Of a DNA stretch of 64,000 bases, positions 51,553 to 64,000 are shown one piece after another (position 1 is the first letter of the stretch; each line of letters starts with the position of its first letter). Below the pieces are notes generated by a model that saw only the letters and a list, made by a program, of their open reading frames with translations, did not search any database and was not told where the DNA came from. The position numbers and the translations under genes were made by a program. The stretch spans positions 8,349,686 through 8,413,685 of the forward strand of contig VUYV01000016.1 in assembly GCA_008711295.1 (NCBI GenBank). The letters run 5' to 3'. The stretch is from Anarhynchus alexandrinus (taxonomy: Eukaryota > Chordata > Aves > Charadriiformes > Charadriidae).

Positions 51553-54500
51553 GAAATGAAGCCTTCCCTCTAGCTAATCTTCCCTTAGCTGCAACAGTTT
51601 GGGTCAGCTGCTGTTCCACAGTTAGCAGAGAGTAAAACAGCCACTGTAGACTACCAAGAGAGCGCAGTAAAGCCATGCACATGCTCACTGCAAAAGCATC
51701 ATCTGACACCAGTGGTGAACCCCTGCCAAACTGAGCTCTGTGCCAGGGTTACGCACACCTCTGGATGCCTCCTGCCATCTCAGATATGGCGGACAGCCCG
51801 AGTGCAGCACATCGCCAGCAAGCGCTGATGGAAACACACAGGAGCTGATGGAAGACACTGAAGACTTCTTCCATGGCAGGGCATGTCCTGTCCTTGTATA
51901 AAAGAGCATAGCTGTGAACATCAGTGGCTCTGTGTGGTTTTTCATGGACTAGGATTATACTCCCAGGAGCATCTATCAAACTATTTACATGGGATTATAC
52001 CAGCTAAGACATAACCCCGGCTGCTCAGAGCTGGGCAGACTGAAGTAATTTGGAAAATCCAAGCTTTGTGACCAATACCTCCAGGGGCTGACACACAATG
52101 GAGTCACACACTCTTGCATGTCCCCTGAGCCATGGAGTTTATCCATGTGTGCTTTTCAGCCTCAGCAAATGTCATCCGAGTTATGCCCTCTAGGAATGAA
52201 AAGCTGAATACTACTTGCAAACACTATCTGTTGCCTCGAAAACCAAAGGACAGCCATCTGGATCACCTCCCTGCCTCTGACTGCAGCCAAAATCAGATGC
52301 CTTGGGAGGAGGAGGAGGTGGTCAGGGCAAGCAAATGTGAATTCCCATCTCCCAGGCATTCCCCCAGCCTCCACCAGCAGTACAGATGGTTGAGGGCATG
52401 CATGCTGTTGGCTTCCACCACTCAGCTGGTTTATGTGACTGTGTGCAAGCCCTTGAATTAAAAACAGGAGTTTATACCGTAATCATCCCATGGGCTACCT
52501 TATGCATTAAAACTGGAACAAGAAGAAGCAAACATCCTAGCATAGGTATACAACAAAGAGAAGATGGCCAGACTCTGCAAGACACTGATCAGCTGGTCAC
52601 AGCAGCGGGCCTGGGACACTGAACAGATGAAGAGATGCCCTCATTCACAGATAAACCTGACAAATTTTCAGGTGTTTCCTCAAATATTATTAGCTCTGCT
52701 CAGGTATGAGAACCTTTCCTGCTAAGAGATGCAGATAACTTGCACAGGCCTGGGGCTCAGTTGGCTACTGCACTGCACTGCCACGGCTCTGCAGACTGAA
52801 ATCACTCAAGAACGACTTCTAATATCCTCCTGCCTTGGGACTTGACAGGCCCAAACTTCAAGAGCCTCATCTCTTACATGATGCCAGGACAAAGTATGCC
52901 AGTCACTACTTTCCTAAAAAAACCCAAACATCTCAGCTTCATTGGTTTTTGTGGATCAGCTCTGTCTGCTGTAGACAGTGACCATGAATTATCTAAGTGC
53001 TCTGGGGGAAAAATAACTGACAACCTTTGTTCCATTTTCTGTGCCTTTCTCACATCTGTTTTCCAAGGAAAGACAGACACATGGCCTTCTGCGACTGAGA
53101 TTTGCTCTAAGCTACAACAACGTACAGTCTAGGTGCCAACTTCAATCATGTTTCAAGGCAGTTGGACTTCTTAAGCTCCCCACGCTGCTGCTGTCTAGAA
53201 ATCTGAACACTTCTGAAGATAGCTGTGAAATTCCAACTGATTTACACAGATCCAGGATACCACCTTGGTCTTCTTCATGAGTACAGATAAACAGGACTTA
53301 CTACAGCAAATACAGTAAATATCTAGTTAGTAAACAGACATTTGCATTGTTTGCAGCAGAATTTGGATGAAGCCTCTGATTTGTCTCCAAGAGATCAAAG
53401 TTGGGACGCTGGATGCAGCCCCACATGGTAAAAAAGCAATTTAAGAAAGGGGTACGCACAAACAAATGCGTGGAATCAGACTGCTTACTATTTCCAAGGT
53501 CTTGTGGTATTCCATTGACACAAAGTCTGTTGTTTACTCTTTGCCTGTTACTACGCATAAGCCCTAAATATTTATTAGAACAACTTATTGCTAATAATGA
53601 GAAGCCAAAGAGGAAATCAATATAGACTCATTTATGTGAAAAAATATGCCTATTCCCTGCTCTGATAAACATCCAGGCAGGCACAGCTGAAGGATCTCCA
53701 TGTCAAATGAGTACCTGAGGCACTGAAAAATAAGTTTCAGTAAATTACAGCAGGTTCACCTAAAAGAATGCTGGATGTAGTTTAATTTTTTATTCCCACC
53801 TGTCATGAATGACATTTATACACAATGAAATCACCAGACAAAACTACAACATGTATGTGACTTAAGCTTATGAACTTGCATTTCTATCAGTTTGCCCAAT
53901 TTAGATAAAACAGTTAATCACTGTACAGTTCCCCCTTATTTGAAATAAAAGAGCTCCATTTCTAGCAATTCTTATTTATTTCTCACGTTTGGCTTCTTAA
54001 AAAGAGCTTAATTGCTCTTAACCTTACCCAGGTGACATCATGGCAAATATCTATCAGGCAATCACTTCTCAGCACTGCCCAGCCCAGCCCACAAGATTAA
54101 TAAAGGCAGACCTCATGGAAGTCCTCCGCTCATTTCACAGCACTCTAAAGAACCTGCTACCGCAAGTCACCCTCCAATTATTTCCTTTCTTCCCCCCACT
54201 GTTACTTCTTCTTCCTTTCTGAGCATCATCATCTCAGCTCACGCACGTTGTTTTTTTTCCTATGACTTTAAAGATATACAGGAGGGTCATTCTCCCCATT
54301 TTGTAGGTGGGGACACTGCAGCAGGATGTGGTACTCAATGTGAAGATGAAGAAAGCTGTAGGCAGCTGTAGACCTCTTCCAGAGTATAGGAGGAAGAGGA
54401 TGACAAACATTAAGATACAACAGAAAATTAGGAAAAAAACCCACCCCAATATCTAAATTTGGTTTGGGCATTTGTGGAAACTAATGCTTCAGGTACTTTC

Positions 54501-57500
54501 AAGGCACAAAAAGCATAAATTGTATACTCCCTATTAATAGCTTTTCTAACATCACTGTATGTTATTCATGTTCCTCCTGTGTTTTTCTCTGCTAGATGGT
54601 AACCACAGAAACCAGAAATCAAACAAAAAATGAGCTTTCAGCAACAGAATCATAGTAATATGGCGCAGAATGATACTCTATGCATTTGTTATCTGAGACT
54701 GCCAGAAGGACAGAGCGAAATGGAGAGAGAAAAACAGGGTTCCTTTATGATGTGTATTAACTCTCAGGATGTCAAAGCACAAAACCAGAAGTACAGTGTC
54801 CACCACAAACTTCTGAAGGGAGAAAAGAATTACCCGATAAAATAGCTTCAGAAGATGAGGCTGCGTTTTTTCTCCTAAAGACAGCTCCCTGATTTAGTCT
54901 CTCTTAAATGTTGAATATAAGCTGTCAGCAGAGAGATGGCTCCAGAGAATACTTAGCTGTCTGTGGTTAGTGGTCTGTAAGGAACACGCACAGGTCAGCA
55001 TTCACTACGTGTGGCAGAGTGTCTAGCACCGGCACTCAAACAAGAGTGAGATTCATCCCCTTGTTACACAAACCAAACGAGCCCTCCTGGTCCTGCGGAC
55101 AGCTGGAATATAAGGAAGAGCCATATATTTAGCCTCTTCTTGAATAAGCCTCCACTTGCACAAACACAAACTTTTCCATCCACCCATACGTAGAACCTTT
55201 AATTTTAGAGGTAAAACTAGCCAGATACTAATTACTTTCTAGAGACAAGAAATGCAACCAGTATTAGGACTGCACATTAACCTCTTGTTTAGGTAAATGT
55301 TTAAACTTTCATATTTTTCTAACTTGGAATAGGACAGTCACCAACAAGAGCTGCATGTAAATGGACTCAAAAAAAAAATGTTTGTTAACCAGGTTTACTT
55401 TCCACACATTCTAGCAGATAGATTTACTTATCTTCTATAGCAGTCAATTTTAAATAGATGGATAATACAAGCAAGCACTTCCACCTTGTGATTTCATAGC
55501 TCTGCTGCAAAACGGTCCTGAGCTCTCCCTTATCCAGTGAGGCCTGAATTTCTCTTTATGTGTGTCAGGGGAGGAAATTCCTGTTCGCACTTGTTTGAAG
55601 TAAAAAACCAAATCTTTTAGACTACCATAAAAAGCCAGCCTTTTTCAAGAGCCATCATAGAATTTTTACATTTATTGTAGGGTTGTGTTTTTTTTAATAT
55701 AGGCAAATTTTCAGCATGCAAAAGTCTCCACTTAACTAAACTCCATCTATTTTCAATTTTCCTAATTTTGCATCTCAGTCCTCTCCCCGCAGCACTTAAC
55801 CTCATTTTAGGGATGAGCTTACCCGACCTCTAGATCCATTCCCTCGAGACAGAGTAATCACCAGCCACGAGGAGTCAAGAGGGCAACTCCTCGCAGTAGC
55901 CATAAGAATGACTGACTTAAAAACTTATATAACGAACTGTTCTATAAATAATAATTACATTTTCCCCAGAGCCATAAGGCTTGGGAGCTTAAACTTTCTT
56001 CTGTCCTGTTTAAATAAAAAATGAGTCTCTGTCACAGGTTTCTAAGAGACAGTGCTCTGACAGATATACTAAAGATTGCTGCTGAAGTCATTTGGGTTGG
56101 CAATGCAGCTCGTTGCTTCTTGTTTTCTTTTCCCATTTCATACCCAGTCAAGATGCCCAAAGTATAAAACAATCAAGTTCATTTTCTGAAGCACATGGCA
56201 TTGGCAGAACTTCAACAGGAGCGGTTTAGACAGACGCAGAATGTTTTTGAAAAATCCCATTTTTCTGATGCAAGATGAAGTTTCACATTAATGGGGATTG
56301 CTGCAGCTTAATAAGAATAAGTCCTACATCTGGAAGAGAGACAGCAGCAGTAATAACCGTATCATGGCTCTTACCCCTCGTCGGCTTTGTAATGGCAGTA
56401 GTTTTTATCTTTTCAGTAAATGCAAAGAGTTATTCGTGTTTGTGCAACACATTAGAAATTTCAAACGACATCTAGATAAAGATAAGTGCTCTCCTCCCTT
56501 CAGTTAATTTAATATTGCCACATGCCTCTTCACACCACACTCACCGAGGGCCACATTGGCCCTTCCAGCACAGGGCACATGCTGCTACGTGGGTAGACAC
56601 CACAGCCCATGAAAAATCCCACCAACACATCAGGGCTGAATAGCCTTTTAAATCAGATGGCAATGAACAGATCCTGTGTTTTGTCATTTAGGGTGTACAC
56701 CAGCTTTTCCTACCCATGGAAAACTGCATCTGAAACATGCATGGGATGAGTCCCCTTGGAAAACAAAGCAGAAATTTTTGTGAAGGCCCCTTGGAAAACA
56801 AGTGGACCATGCAGAGGCACAAGTTGTGGTAGTTTTACTGGTCAGAATCTTTTAAATAGACAGGTTTTATTGGAAGATGTTGATTTGTTTTTAACAAAAT
56901 TAATCACAGCGGAAGTTAGTTTTGAGGAATTTCTCGTTTGAGCTTTAAGCTATGAAGCTGTAGAAATAGTTTCTCTTAATATTTCTCATAAACTGCTTCC
57001 TTTCTGCTTTGACGTCACTTTTTGTTTAAAAGTGTTAAAAATGGCAGAGCAGAATTAAAGCAAAATGTTTCAAACCTAGTCAGATTTCTTTTAAATTTTA
57101 GTTTTATGGTAATGCTCAGCACTGACTTTTCACTTCAACTAAAAACATCATAAAACAAGAAAAATGTTTCTGCCTACTCTATTAAAAATGTGCAAAAGTA
57201 CTTTGTTGAATACAAATCTAAGAATATGTGGTCTCTAAAGAAACAGATATCTGTCTTTTGATTTCTGTATTAAAAAATAGCGATGAAAGCATTTAATGAA
57301 AAACATCCATTTGAAATGGAAAAGAAAGGACTTATTTGAAAGACTGGCTAAAAACCCCAGATATCTGCTACGAAGTGACAGTTTTGAAACCAAGTATTAT
57401 GTTAGCTAGGAATAATTCCCACTTTTCAAAAAGCTGGTTTTATAAAGATTAGCTCAGCTACATCCAACAGAGATGGTGTGCCGCAGGCAGCTGCTCCAGT

Positions 57501-58690
57501 AAGTCTGAGAGTGATTTATTACCTTTCAGTGATGCTCAGAGAAAGACGATTTGCAAGTGTAACACAGACTTTTTCCACTACGCTGGATGCAAAGGCTATT
57601 TATATTTCTCTCATCTGCCTTCCCCAGTTCAGGATGGGATAAGAAGTCGTCACCTCCCTCGCACAAGCACTTTCTGTATACAGCAGCTGAGTACAGAGAA
57701 ATTCCCCCCTGCAAAGGGTGGCCCAGGCTCGGGACTTGGATTTATTCCAATGTTACTTGTTACAAGATTTGTCTAAGACACCCTTTGGTTCCTGACACCA
57801 GCCTATTTGATTTTCTGAGGGCCACAAATCATGCATTAACACTGCACACACAGCAGAAGAGGAGCTCTTGCTATTTGTGCACTTACTTCAATGACTCTAA
57901 TGCAACTCAAGCTTTGCCACTGCCCAGCAAGAAAGACCCCCTATCACTCACACGCTTATTTAGCATGGCTGTATGAAACAAAGCTTAAAAAGAAGGCAAA
58001 ATATAAGCAAAATTAAAAACTGGGGAAAAAAAAAAGGTGTAAAACTGTTTACAACTGAAATAACCTGACTCTGGTTAACTCCTCTCTGCAGCATCGCACC
58101 ACTGTAGACCTGAGGACACCCAGGTGTCAGTGTACCCACGCAGGCTGCGACTCGACTACCCATACATTGCATGGGTGTGCAAAACTAACCTCACTGCAAC
58201 GCGAGCATCCCTTCTAGCTTCAGAATGCTGTCTGCTGAAGACCAGTGCCAGCTATAAGGGCTGTAGCACGGCTCAGGGCACAGAAAGTTTTCAGCCAGTT
58301 CTGACAGATTCTTTGCAGACAACTGACTCTCTTAGTGGCTAACGACGGATTCGTCTCATGCTTTACCCAGCAGGGAACGTACTGTTGGGGTACGAGGGTG
58401 AGATACAACACTTCCCGATTTTTGTGGCTGCTTTGACGTTGTGCTTACTTACGTTCTTGAATTTTTCATGAAAAATGTAGGCATGTTTCATATTAGGCAG
58501 AGTCCACTGTTCAGGGTGTCTCAGTCCAGCTCTGCCAGGATACTCAGGGCACCAGTGCCTCAGTTGGAACCTGGTCGGACATACCCTTGATGATTAAGGA
58601 GTGCAGACCTCCTTGTCAAAACCAGTAGCACACCCAGAATCCCACTGATTGTCAGTGTGTTCTGGGGCTTTTAAATGGCTTTGTTGGTCT

Positions 58691-58731
58691 TTTGTTTGTT
58701 TGTTTGTTGGGGTTTTTTGTTTGTTTTTTAA
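58691..58731. repeat. (TTTG)n microsatellite
   Basis: Four perfect TTTG units are followed by TTGGGG and a T/G-rich extension. Confidence 0.85.
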
Positions 58732-59340
58732 TCAGTGGAATTAAGTGCCTGAGGAACCCACATGCTTTGGAAAAAACCAAATAAATATGAAGGATTTACA
58801 GTAGAGCCTTACACAGATGCCCAGGCATTGGCAAAGGCACTTTACAGATGACTGGAAATTAAGCCAAGCAATTCTGAAGGACTGTCTTGTAGTCCCTGTT
58901 GTATTAACGCCCTTGGGGATGGACAGATAAGTGCACTTTGCTACTTTTTGTTTCCAAGCCTGCCTGTGGGCATGCACCCATGTTAGCAGAAAAGGTATGC
59001 GCACCCCAAGGAGGGCAGACAGATGTGTGTTTGCTCTGTTCACACTTCTGAAACAGGTAGGCAGGAGCAGCCCTGGCTGGCCAGCCCTGCGACTGCAGTA
59101 TCGCTGTGCTGCTGGGAAGTAAAACACATTTGCCTCGGCACAGCGCCACACCAACCCAATTATTTAGCTTCTGGACTGAACCGGTTCATATCGATGCAAG
59201 ATCAGAGCCTGGACTGAGCAAATGTTTGGCTGTCCACATGCTCCTGCTGAGGCACAGCCTGCTCATTACCTGCTCCATGCCAGGCATGATCAGGAAGGAA
59301 CAACTGCTTAGTGCAATGGATACATTACTTTGGCAAATCC

Positions 59341-59361
59341 TTTTTTTTTTTTTTCCCCCCC
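59341..59361. repeat. T14C7 polypyrimidine tract
   Basis: Fourteen T then seven C, directly followed by TAG (59362-59364), so it looks like a very strong acceptor on the + strand. No convincing donor or open exon follows. Such mixed homopolymers are also length-polymorphic. Confidence 0.9.
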
Positions 59362-60439
59362 TAGCATTCAGCCCTTAAAACACTGTCTAAATCCACATCA
59401 CCACAAACCAGGGCAGAGAAGCAGAGAAAGAAGTATTCCTGGGCTATATAGCTTTGACATAGCTCCAGGAATTTGGAGTCTCCATCTGCAATTCGTGGGA
59501 AGTGTGAGCAGCTATGGGGCTAGCTGTAGTCCATAAAAATGCTAACTGTAGGGATGCATCGGAAAACAGCCCTCCTTCTGCAGACTGACTCCAGTGCCCT
59601 GATCCCCATAGGATGGAGAACCCCCAAACCCTGCCCTGAGGAAGACATGGCACCGGAGTTAGGAATTTTGGCACAGCCCTGGCACTTTCCATTCTGGCAA
59701 AGGGCTTTCAGTTCTGCTGATGGAAAAAGATATATTTCACCCAGGCAGAGGCTGAAATTTAAAAGGTATTATAGCAGCCAGCAGTCACAAGTACAAGACA
59801 TTTTCTGACCTTTCTACTCCTGAATACCCGTTTATTATATTGTCACGCAGTCTGTTCTGCCTAATATCATGGTGCTCCTGCCTTGTGGGACATTAGGGCC
59901 TGCTCCACCCACACAGAGTTTAATGCATAATCAGAGAATTAAAGGATGTAAGTGGCTTCTTTAAAATCCATTTACCATTCCACGTATGTACTAAGAGTTG
60001 TGAACTGTTCATTGATGGAGAGTACCATCTCCCCAGTGCTACCATTATAAAGAAGTAGTCAACACACCAATACTAACAACAGATAAATATGTCTCTTTAA
60101 AACAATTTTAGAAATCAAGGTCAGCATGCACTGAGCAGAGGATGCTATATTTATTCAGTAGATAAATACTTATGTTATTCTTTTCCTGATCCTCTGCAAC
60201 TAGATATCAAGCAGGAATGGTGTGTCTTCTGCTGGGGTGGATAAGTGAAAAATATCAACTCCAAATGCTCCCAATATTTTGTACGGTACCATAAAGAAAA
60301 ATCACGAAGGGGCTTTACACATCTAGTAAGTAAATACTCCTCAAGAACTTATAAGTCAGGAAAATATTTTTAAAATGAAAAGATTTTTAAATGTATTTAA
60401 AATATGTAAAGTTAGTGATTTTCTAAAAGGGGATGAAAT

Positions 60440-60503
60440 ACAGAATCACAGAATGGTAGGGGTTGGAAGGGACCTTCGGAGATCATCTAGTCAAACCCCC
60501 CCA
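60440..60503 (-). mobile_element. CR1 LINE 3' end, very short, - strand
   Basis: On the + strand the tract reads CAGAATCACAGAATGGTAGG then GGTTGGAAGGGACCTTCGGA and GATCATCTAGTCAAACCCCC, the inverse complement of the CR1 3' UTR and terminal octamers. The match stops at about 60503. At about 64 bp it is either an extreme 5' truncation or an older copy whose remainder has decayed. Confidence 0.93.
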
Positions 60504-63500
60504 TATACAAGACCACAGAATGCACTATATTATTTCCACACTGCCAAATGGACTGGTCCCCCCAGCAATGCTCAAGGCTTTTTGTTGCCTGAGAGGATCA
60601 GTGGAAAGAGTATGGCAACAACTTTTCTTTGGTGAAGAGAGACCGAGGACAGTATGCAGGAGACTGGGATGGATGGCCCTTATTTCAAGAGTTCTGTGCC
60701 AACATGCCCTCAGGCCTATCTGATCTGCCAGACTGGACCAAAATTAAACTGGACCTGATCAACACTTGCCAGCCCTGCTAGATATCTTTCACAGAAATAC
60801 AGAGATGTTCAGCAGTCTTTGCTGTTAAAGCAAAGCAGTTTTGTTTGTCCTAGGCCATTTTGTTTGTTTGAGGCCATCTTAACAGGGTTAAGAGAAGGAG
60901 GATTGGAGAGTCCAGGGATACCACCCTGAGGAACAGACAAAGGCAGTAGAAAGCCCTTGAGCTTATTCCGGCTAAGTAGCATTCAACATTCGTTATCAAT
61001 ACTGTAATTTCATTAAATATTATTTTCCTATGTTATCATTAATCATAGTATTGTATTTGTATTCTTATTATAATTAATCTTTCTCTTTGTTACTCAGCAT
61101 AAGAAATTCCAGCAAACCACACATTCCAGCCTCAAAAATCCCCTCTATCCCCCTCTTTTTAGTCATCGTCATCTAGGTGCTCGCTAACTTCTAGCTACAA
61201 AGATTTCTACACTGAAATCCCCATTGATCAAGTCTGTTAGATCTAACATTTCCCCCTTTGCATTTTTGTACAATTGTAACACAAGAGGGTTGACAAAGAA
61301 GGATGGAAGAAAGCAAATGTCAGGGCAGGTGTCCAGCCAGCCAGCTTCACCTCTACCCAGGCCTTTTTGACTACTTTAACGCCCAGCGCATTCAAGCAGA
61401 AAACGCTCTCACTCCAGTCTAACACAACTGCAGGCACAAAAACCTGTGGCAAGGCTGGGTAAGACTAGGAAAGCTCATTATTCTGTATTAATGCAAAGTA
61501 CAACTAAGGACATTTTCTTGTGTAAAGGAGAAAATGTCAAGATCCTGAATTGGCACAGAAAAATGGGTGTAAGTTTCTGATTTACTAGAAAGCAAAGTTA
61601 AGGAAGGTACATGCTGCCAGAAAACTGTAGTTATTGATTTTGCTTCCAGCCTCAGTGATAGTAGTTAAAAGCTTTCCTGGTCTGCTGGAAAAGAAGTTGT
61701 AATTTAAAAAAAATCATTCTAATGTTCAGGCTTAAAGCAGCACTGTGTGCTACAGCCAAATGGCAGAAGAGCCTTTGAGTATCAAACAGATCAAGAGGTT
61801 TTAAAGGCAGCACTTTTTGACAGCCTGCATGTCACACTTTCGGCCTTTTGTATTTGAGGGGCACCTAGTAGACTGAAGATGAAAATACTTTAGTTTTAAA
61901 ATAACCTATTTCAGCCTTTATAGTTCCCTAGGAGAGCATCATCTTCCTTATAAATGAGAGAGATAAATACCATACACTTATTTCTGGGGGAAAAAAAATT
62001 ACTTTGTCTGTGGTGAACACTAAATACAGCATTTAAGCCTCCAGCAGGCCCACTTCATACAGACCTTACTGTCAGTTTGCAACCGCTTAAAGCTACACAG
62101 AGAAGAGTTGAGAACATTTGCCAGGGAGTTATCTTGACATTTGCTGCTCAACTGCTCAGCAGCAGAAAGACAGCAGCCGAGAATGGACCTTTCCAGAAAG
62201 CAAGCCATGGGATGACATGAAGTTTTGGCTAAAACGCCCAGCCTAGGACAGCCTGCTTAGGGTTGGGTTTCTAATCGACAGATGTACAAGGTTAGGGGAA
62301 ACCACGTTCACCCACAGTATGCATGTGAGAAAAGAAGAGCAGGCCAGGCTCAGCAGCAGCACTCAAAGGACTGGCAGGATGGGTGTCCTGCCAGCAGGGC
62401 CTCCAGGACATAGCTGGGACACGAGCAGGACATCTGAAGGAGCCTCACGTAGGATGCAGGGGGGGATTCAGCATGCATCAGTCCGAGCAAGCCAATGTTT
62501 GGGGGAAAACTATCAGAACGAAGTAAACTCAGTCTTTCTGGCTACATCATAAAACCCTTCCCAGAAGTACTAAAGCTTTAATTGAATTGCTGTTTTCAGT
62601 CATTCGATTTTAAAGACCAACCTATTTTCTAGCAATATTGGTTTTTTAACAACCCTAGTATATCAGAGCAGCATACTTCATATAATTAAACCAATCTCGC
62701 AGCAATTTCCAGACTGGGTCCACAGTACAGCAGTCCCTGGGCAGTCCACAACTTACTCAATACCTGCTCTTCGGTTAGACTGCACTTGGTGATGGTGGGA
62801 GGAACACTGACTCGTAGAAGAGAGAGAAAAAGGTGAAATGCACCTTTTCCTGACTGCCTGGCCCCTCTCCCCTCCAAGCTACACAGCCTCGGGTCCAAAG
62901 GCCACATGGCAACTCTCATTCTCTCATTTGAGATGTGTGAGCATAGTTTACTAAAAACCAGGCACAAATGGCAGTTGCACACAAGTGAGGTAGCCCAGTG
63001 CTGCTGTGACTGTTGCACAGCACAGTTAGAATAAATCAAAACAACTGCCTTGAAAACAATTGGAAGTATATCTGCATACACATTAACAAGGGATCTGGTC
63101 CCTCTGACTTAAACAGGTTTCAGCTTATTTCCCTTACTTCTCAAATTCAGAGAGAGAGACCATTTAAATCAAATACTACACTTCAAATCATGTCCCTTCT
63201 TGAAACTAAAGAAAACAAATTCCTAGCTGTTATTTACTTCCAAATTCCTTTGCAGATACTGCAGTCTTCGCTATTCAAGCACAATCACAAGAGGAAAAAC
63301 AAATGTTCTTCATGTAATTATATTTCAAATGCTTTACTTTCAGCTCATTAAATCTCTGGTATCTTCCTCCCACTCTTCACACACCCTCTTATTTTGTTTT
63401 CTTCAATGGCTGCTGCTTATGTGGCAAGGCTTTCCAGCTAGGGAGCCACTAATGCTGTGAATACCATTATACTGCTATTACTCCAATACCCAGTAAGGTG

Positions 63501-63613
63501 CCCAAGTAGCTGAAGTTATTTCTTCTAAACTATAATCTCTTGAATTTATTGACCATGAACTTGAAATGACATTTGCTATTGTGTTGCTTGCTCATCTCTC
63601 CCAAGAAAGGGAG
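60504..63613. other. Unclassified sequence, no gene recognised
   Basis: No gene is supported. The first about 450 bp next to the CR1 end (60504-60960) are less AT-rich than the surroundings and could be a decayed repeat body, but no family is recognised. An AT-rich stretch follows (about 60980-61100). Frames of up to 131 codons (62686-63081, - strand) have no recognisable product. Confidence 0.5.
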
Positions 63614-63759
63614 TTTAAAGTAGTTTAGTTCTTTCTAAACTCATAAGTCTCTTTTTCCTCCTCTGCCCCTCTCTCTGAAGAGGGGTAGAGGGGAGCATCT
63701 GTCGGTCCTATCTGGGGTCCCCTAGGTCCCCAGTAGCCAATTTGGCCTAAACCACGACA
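63614..63759 (-). mobile_element. Truncated endogenous-retrovirus LTR, - orientation
   Basis: The reverse complement begins TGTCGTGGTTTAGGCC and matches the start of the LTR at 32566, including TGCTC, AGAGACTTA and GAACTAAACTACT in the same order. It has a longer insert in the first 70 bp. The match is lost beyond 63614, so only about 146 bp of the LTR 5' end remain. Because it is inverted relative to the copy at 32566, with no retroviral genes seen between them, the two are independent insertions and not one provirus. Confidence 0.65.
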
Positions 63760-64000
63760 GGCCATCACAATCTTTTTTAAACTTTTTTCCCTACAAAATG
63801 TTGTCAGAAGCTTCTTTTTTTCTCTTCTCTTCCACTATCCCACTGGTCCTTTTTTTTCTTCCCTTAGTCACTCATTAGTACACTTAACATCAAGACGATT
63901 ACATGAAGGGAAAGTCAGATCAGTGGTGAATGGACAACGAAACTGCAGCAACCTGATGTCAGTCGCTGGCCTATCACAAGGTACTACAGAAAGTCACAAG
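63760..64000. other. Unique sequence at the right edge
   Basis: T-rich tracts lie near 63771-63790 and 63812-63858. No gene or repeat family is recognised before the window ends. Confidence 0.5.

Larger units (their letters stand above)
50631..60439. other. Unique non-coding sequence with simple tracts
   Basis: There is no supported gene in about 10 kb. A T/G-rich tract ending in T13 lies at 51503-51552. A (TTTG)4 microsatellite lies at 58691-58708 with a T/G-rich tail to about 58731. A T14C7 pyrimidine tract lies at 59341-59361. The longest frames (57587-57976 and 58741-59154, about 130 codons) have no recognisable product. The acceptor-like CTTCCCTCCTGCAG near 51140-51153 has no clear donor. 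Confidence 0.55.

Noticed and set aside
32566..63759. The two LTRs as ends of one provirus
   Set aside because: They are in opposite orientation, 31 kb apart, of different lengths, and no retroviral gene lies between them.
1..64000. CRISPR arrays, operons, ribosome binding sites, phage or plasmid features
   Set aside because: The DNA is vertebrate (bird-type CR1 and LTR elements); no regularly spaced repeats or compact gene strings are present.

Overview
Avian nuclear DNA from a gene-poor region. The main evidence is three CR1 (chicken repeat 1) LINE copies. They carry the bird-type 3' ends built from 8-bp repeats (TTCTGTGA, or TCATAGAA on the other strand) and conserved CR1 ORF2 peptide. 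Two related solo or partial LTRs of an endogenous-retrovirus family are also present. The base composition is AT-rich. Recognisable interspersed repeats cover only about 3% of the window, which suits a bird genome and not a mammal or a microbe. I cannot name the species or the chromosome. 

Layout: 1-648 is the 3' end of a CR1 element on the + strand with an uninterrupted frame for the ORF2 C-terminus. 649-32565 is mostly unique sequence with short simple repeats, one CpG-enriched patch (about 9960-10265), a C17 run (17527), several hairpins and a few exon-like segments. 32566-33185 is an LTR on the + strand, followed by a second CR1 fragment on the - strand (33445-33836). 33837-60439 is again unique sequence; it holds a 26-bp perfect palindrome at 49060 and an exon-like segment with a poly(A) signal at 45603-46065. 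60440-60503 is a very short CR1 3' end on the - strand. 63614-63759 is a truncated - strand copy of the same LTR family as at 32566. 

No host protein-coding gene, tRNA, rRNA or known non-coding RNA could be recognised. The longest open frames outside CR1 are about 120-150 codons. They have no start context, domain or splice structure that I recognise, and their length is near what chance gives in 64 kb, so I do not call them genes. A few segments have good splice-site pairs and open frames and are offered only as candidate exons of an unidentified transcript. Several AT-rich blocks with clustered homeodomain, E-box, TCF/LEF or POU-like motifs resemble conserved non-coding elements; only cross-species alignment can confirm them. 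The window is best read as intergenic or deep-intronic sequence. I found no undescribed system.
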